Shown here piece after piece: positions 61,768 to 64,000 of a stretch of 64,000 nt of DNA. This DNA comes from Fragum whitleyi (taxonomy: Eukaryota > Mollusca > Bivalvia > Cardiida > Cardiidae), in contig OX411546.1 of the NCBI GenBank assembly GCA_948146395.1, forward strand, positions 22,298,449-22,362,448. Direction: 5' to 3'. A program made the position numbers and the translations under genes. The notes beneath the pieces were generated by a model. It did not search any database and had not been told where the DNA came from. It saw only the letters and a list, made by a program, of their open reading frames with translations. Each line of letters begins with the position of its first letter. The stretch's first letter is position 1.

Positions 61768-62045
61768 GATTGTTTGTCTGTTTGAATGGGGTTTTATGCT
61801 TGTTTTAACATTCTATCCCTCATATCACGGCAGCTGGTGCACCTAACAATGAACTCCTGGTATTTCTCACACCAATGCTACCATTTCATCCTTTCATAGC
61901 CTCTAGCTGCTATCCCACAAAGGTCTACAATTATTAACCCATTGGTTGAAGACAAATAGTTGGAAAGAATGAGTGCTGCCATTGGGAATCGAATCCAGGA
62001 TCTTTTGAATTATATAGTCTGACACGCTACAGCATAGGTTTACTC
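61768..62045 (-). mobile_element. SINE copy 3, with tRNA-like head
   Basis: The most complete copy. Read on the minus strand: a tRNA-related head containing GGATTCGATTCCC (B-box, at 61984-61996 plus strand) and an A-box-like GTAGCGTGTCAGAC upstream, then the body shared with copies 1 and 2, then a tail of AAACA/ATCA type (61768-61785). This identifies the family as a tRNA-derived SINE transcribed by RNA polymerase III. Whether it belongs to a named molluscan SINE family cannot be settled here. Confidence 0.75.
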
Positions 62046-62117
62046 ACAAAATATGCTTTTTCTGTTGTTTTGACCCCTTTCAAAGCCCCCCTTGCATGTA
62101 AGCAGTAGATGCGGTAA

Positions 62118-62390
62118 CAAGAGCACCGCCTACGGGTGCCTACCCTTGGCTGTCAAGTGCTGGATGGTGGGGAAAATCTAAGTCTAAAACATTTCAAGAG
62201 AATGCGTTCAGTAGAACCAGAGATACAAGAGCCGTCAGAGACGGATTATGCTCCCCGAATAAGGCATTGTCAGAAAAACAAGATCCATGTTGGACATGGA
62301 CATCCCCTGCCACAAAAGCTTGATAGTAAACTGAAGCCTAATAGATTAAAGATTCTTTTGTACTGTCCAAGATTTACCTCCTATTAAATC
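62118..62390 (+). mobile_element. E4-type Helentron-like element, degraded copy
   Basis: Starts CAAGAGCACCGCCTACGGGT like the copy at 62557, with GGCTGTCAAGTGCTGGATGG. It is shortened internally and at 62225 runs into another element start, CAAGAGCCGTCAGAGACGG, which forms its own small hairpin. No microsatellite or 3' hairpin remains. The 83-codon frame across it is not meaningful. Confidence 0.62.
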
Positions 62391-62556
62391 TAAGTATTAA
62401 AAATAACAAAGGGCAATAACTCCAAAATTATGCAAGCAAGAGTTATAGTTCTGGTGTATTGCACTTCTCCTCCATGAGATCTATCCACAGATAAAGTTTC
62501 AAGTTGATAGCTATTATACTTTAGGAGATATGCTCCAGACAAAATCTAAGTATCAA

Positions 62557-62846
62557 CAAGAGCACCGCCTACGGGTGCCTACGCTCGGCTGTCGAAAGCT
62601 GGATGGTGGAAAAAAATCTAAGTTGAAAAAGGGGCATAATTTGCACAAAATGCATGAAGAGTTATCCCCCTTGATAGTATTGGTTGCTCTTTTGATGGTG
62701 AACATGTGTGCCAAGTTTCAAGTGAATGCTTTCAGTAGAACCAGAGATATAACAAAATGTCAAAGTTTTCGGACGACAACGACGTCGACGACAACGACAA
62801 GGAGGCTATTGCAATACCTCGGGTTTTCTCCGAAAACAGCCGAGCT
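62557..62846 (+). mobile_element. Helentron-like element E4, full-length short form
   Basis: About 290 bp inserted between 156-bp units. Starts CAAGAGCACCGCC (5' hairpin GCACCGCCTACGGGTGC) with GCTCGGCTGT next. It contains a (GACGACAAC)-type microsatellite and ends in a hairpin CTCGGGTTTTC/GAAAACAGCCGAG followed by CTAAAA. The 5' GCTCGGCTGT and 3' ACAGCCGAGC are exact inverses. It has no tandem core, showing that the core is dispensable. Confidence 0.8.
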
Positions 62847-63007
62847 AAAAATAACAAAGGGCAATAACTCCAAAATTATGCAAGTAAGAGTTGTAGTTCT
62901 TGTGCACTGCACTTCTCCTCCATGAGATCTATCCACCCATAGATGTTCAAGTTGATAGCTATTATACTTTAGGAGATATGCTCCAGATATAATCTAAGTA
63001 TCAAAAA

Positions 63008-63286
63008 CAAGAGCTGTCACTGTAAGATGACAATGCCCCCGACACCGCTTTGATTTTAAATTATGGCCAATCTATGTTGAAGGTCAAGGTCATCCAGGGG
63101 TCAAGGTCACCAAAGTATGTGCCTACAGAAAGGTAATGTACCAAGGAATGTTGTGGTAAAGTATGATGCGAATATGTTAAGTAATAAGGAAGTTATGGCC
63201 AATGTTAAAGTTTTTGGACGGAATGACGGACGGACAGACGGACGGACGGACAAGTCAAATTTATGATGCCTCCCTATCGGGGGCAT
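63008..63286 (+). mobile_element. Helentron-like element E5, short form
   Basis: Starts CAAGAGCTGTCACTG with ATGCCCCCGACA near the 5' end. It contains AAGGTCAAGGTCA, a (GGAC)n microsatellite (63226-63250) and a 3' hairpin TGCCTCCCTATCGGGGGCA followed by TAATAAC. The 5' TGCCCCCGA and 3' TCGGGGGCA are exact inverses. About 279 bp and no tandem core. Confidence 0.76.
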
Positions 63287-63590
63287 AATAACAAAGGGCA
63301 GTAACTCAAAAATTATGCAAGCAAGAGTTGTAGTCCTTGTTTATAGCACTTCTCCTCCATGAGATCTATCCACCCATAAAGTTTCAAGTTGATAGCTATT
63401 ATACTTTAGGAGATATGCTCCAGACAAAATCTAAGTATCAAAAATAACAAAGGGCAATAACTCCAAAATTATGCAAGCAATAGTTGTAGTTCTTGTGCAC
63501 TGCACTTCTCCTCCATAAGATCTATCCACCCATAAAGTTTCAAGTTGATAGCTTTTATACTTTAGGAGATATGCTCTGTGGTCAGATTTC

Positions 63591-64000
63591 AAATACTCAA
63601 ATAAGCTGTTATCTTATACAGCTAACATAAAGGTAACAAACATTAAACCCCTTTTTGCATGACATATTCTAAGACACAAATTTCAAATAGTTTAGGGTAA
63701 AGGGCATCTGATTTGCTACTCAAATGTGAAATTTCATCAAATTCTGAGCATAAGACTAGGAGAAATGAAAGAATAACTCTATTTTACGTGCTAACGTAAA
63801 GGTAACAAACATTAAGCCCCCTTTTTCCATAATATTTTTTTTTTTAACGTTAATTTCAAATTGTTTATAGTAAAGGGAATCTGATTTGCTACTCAAATAT
63901 GAAATTTTACTAAATTCTGACTGTTAGACTAGGAGAAATTTGAGAAAAACTGTTTTTTACCCTAAGTCCCCTTTTCCCGTGACGAGGCCTCAAATCCAAA
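63591..64000 (+). repeat. ~168-bp tandem repeat, two units, running off the window
   Basis: AAAGGTAACAAACATTAA at 63631 and again at 63797. Both units contain TCTGATTTGCTACTCAAAT and GACTAGGAGAAAT. Probably the core of a further Helentron-like element whose 3' end lies beyond 64000. Confidence 0.72.

Larger units (their letters stand above)
62391..63590 (+). repeat. 156-bp core array, interrupted by two insertions
   Basis: Four units (about 62391-62556, 62847-63007, 63287-63442 and 63443-63590). Each starts AATAACAAAGGGCA(A/G)TAACTC and carries CTCCTCCATGAGATCTATCC and AGCTATTATACTTTAGGAG. The last two are exactly 156 bp apart. These are diverged relatives of the E1 core (compare CAAAGGGCAATAACTCAAAA). 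Two elements are inserted precisely at unit boundaries in the ATCAAAAATAAC stretch. Confidence 0.82.

Noticed and set aside
62136..62925. Frames of 83 and 131 codons near the right end
   Set aside because: They cross E4-type elements, the microsatellite and 156-bp core units, and have no protein similarity.

Overview
This is eukaryotic nuclear DNA, almost certainly from a bivalve mollusc. The evidence is AT-rich sequence, spliced gene fragments, tRNA-derived SINE copies with (ATCA)n-type tails, piggyBac-like and pogo-like MITEs, and several tandem-repeat-bearing elements. Those elements combine ~156-172 bp core repeats, an ACGG-rich microsatellite and a 3' hairpin, the build described in bivalves as pearl/CvA/DTC84 elements (non-autonomous Helentron-like, HINE). 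I cannot name the species. There is no bacterial content, so operons, ribosome binding sites and CRISPR do not apply.

Positions 1-43957 are one long, highly homogeneous satellite-like array that continues beyond the left edge. It is built from two modules: A (1083 bp, 30 copies) and B (670 bp, 13 intact copies, one at the left edge and one interrupted). They combine as A+B (about 1753 bp) or as A alone. Junction sequences indicate that the A-only form arose by losing B between two near-identical 8-mers, in two distinguishable ways. A 7836-bp higher-order block occurs twice in tandem (13391-21226 and 21227-29062). The last B is split by a 1.8-kb Helentron-like element (41538-43336) with a 156-bp tandem core.

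Positions 43958-47217 hold AT-rich spacer, a candidate 1-kb inverted-repeat element, and the only substantial protein gene: a tyrosine recombinase whose frame appears to continue, across a 38-nt intron-like gap, into an SGNH/GDSL hydrolase. The ~260-bp direct repeats at 47277 and 50528 suggest the split-repeat end of a Ngaro/DIRS-like YR retroelement, but no reverse transcriptase is visible. Between the repeats are a TATA-like site, a diverged ~190-bp tandem repeat, and a 1.43-kb pogo-like element carrying a nested piggyBac-like MITE.

Positions 50787-59100 are a patchwork of repeats: MITEs, one SINE, a diverged segmental triplication, several ~70-125 bp foldbacks, two Helentron-like elements head to tail (55267-58023) and a 30-bp minisatellite.

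Positions 59573-61615, minus strand, contain three exons of a UPF1/senataxin-like superfamily 1 helicase: motif V, motif VI and the C-terminal end. The introns are filled by a SINE, a pogo-like MITE and two foldbacks. Upstream exons were not recognised.

Positions 61768-64000 hold another SINE and a second 156-bp core array, related to that at 41.6-43.2 kb, into which two further Helentron-like elements are inserted.
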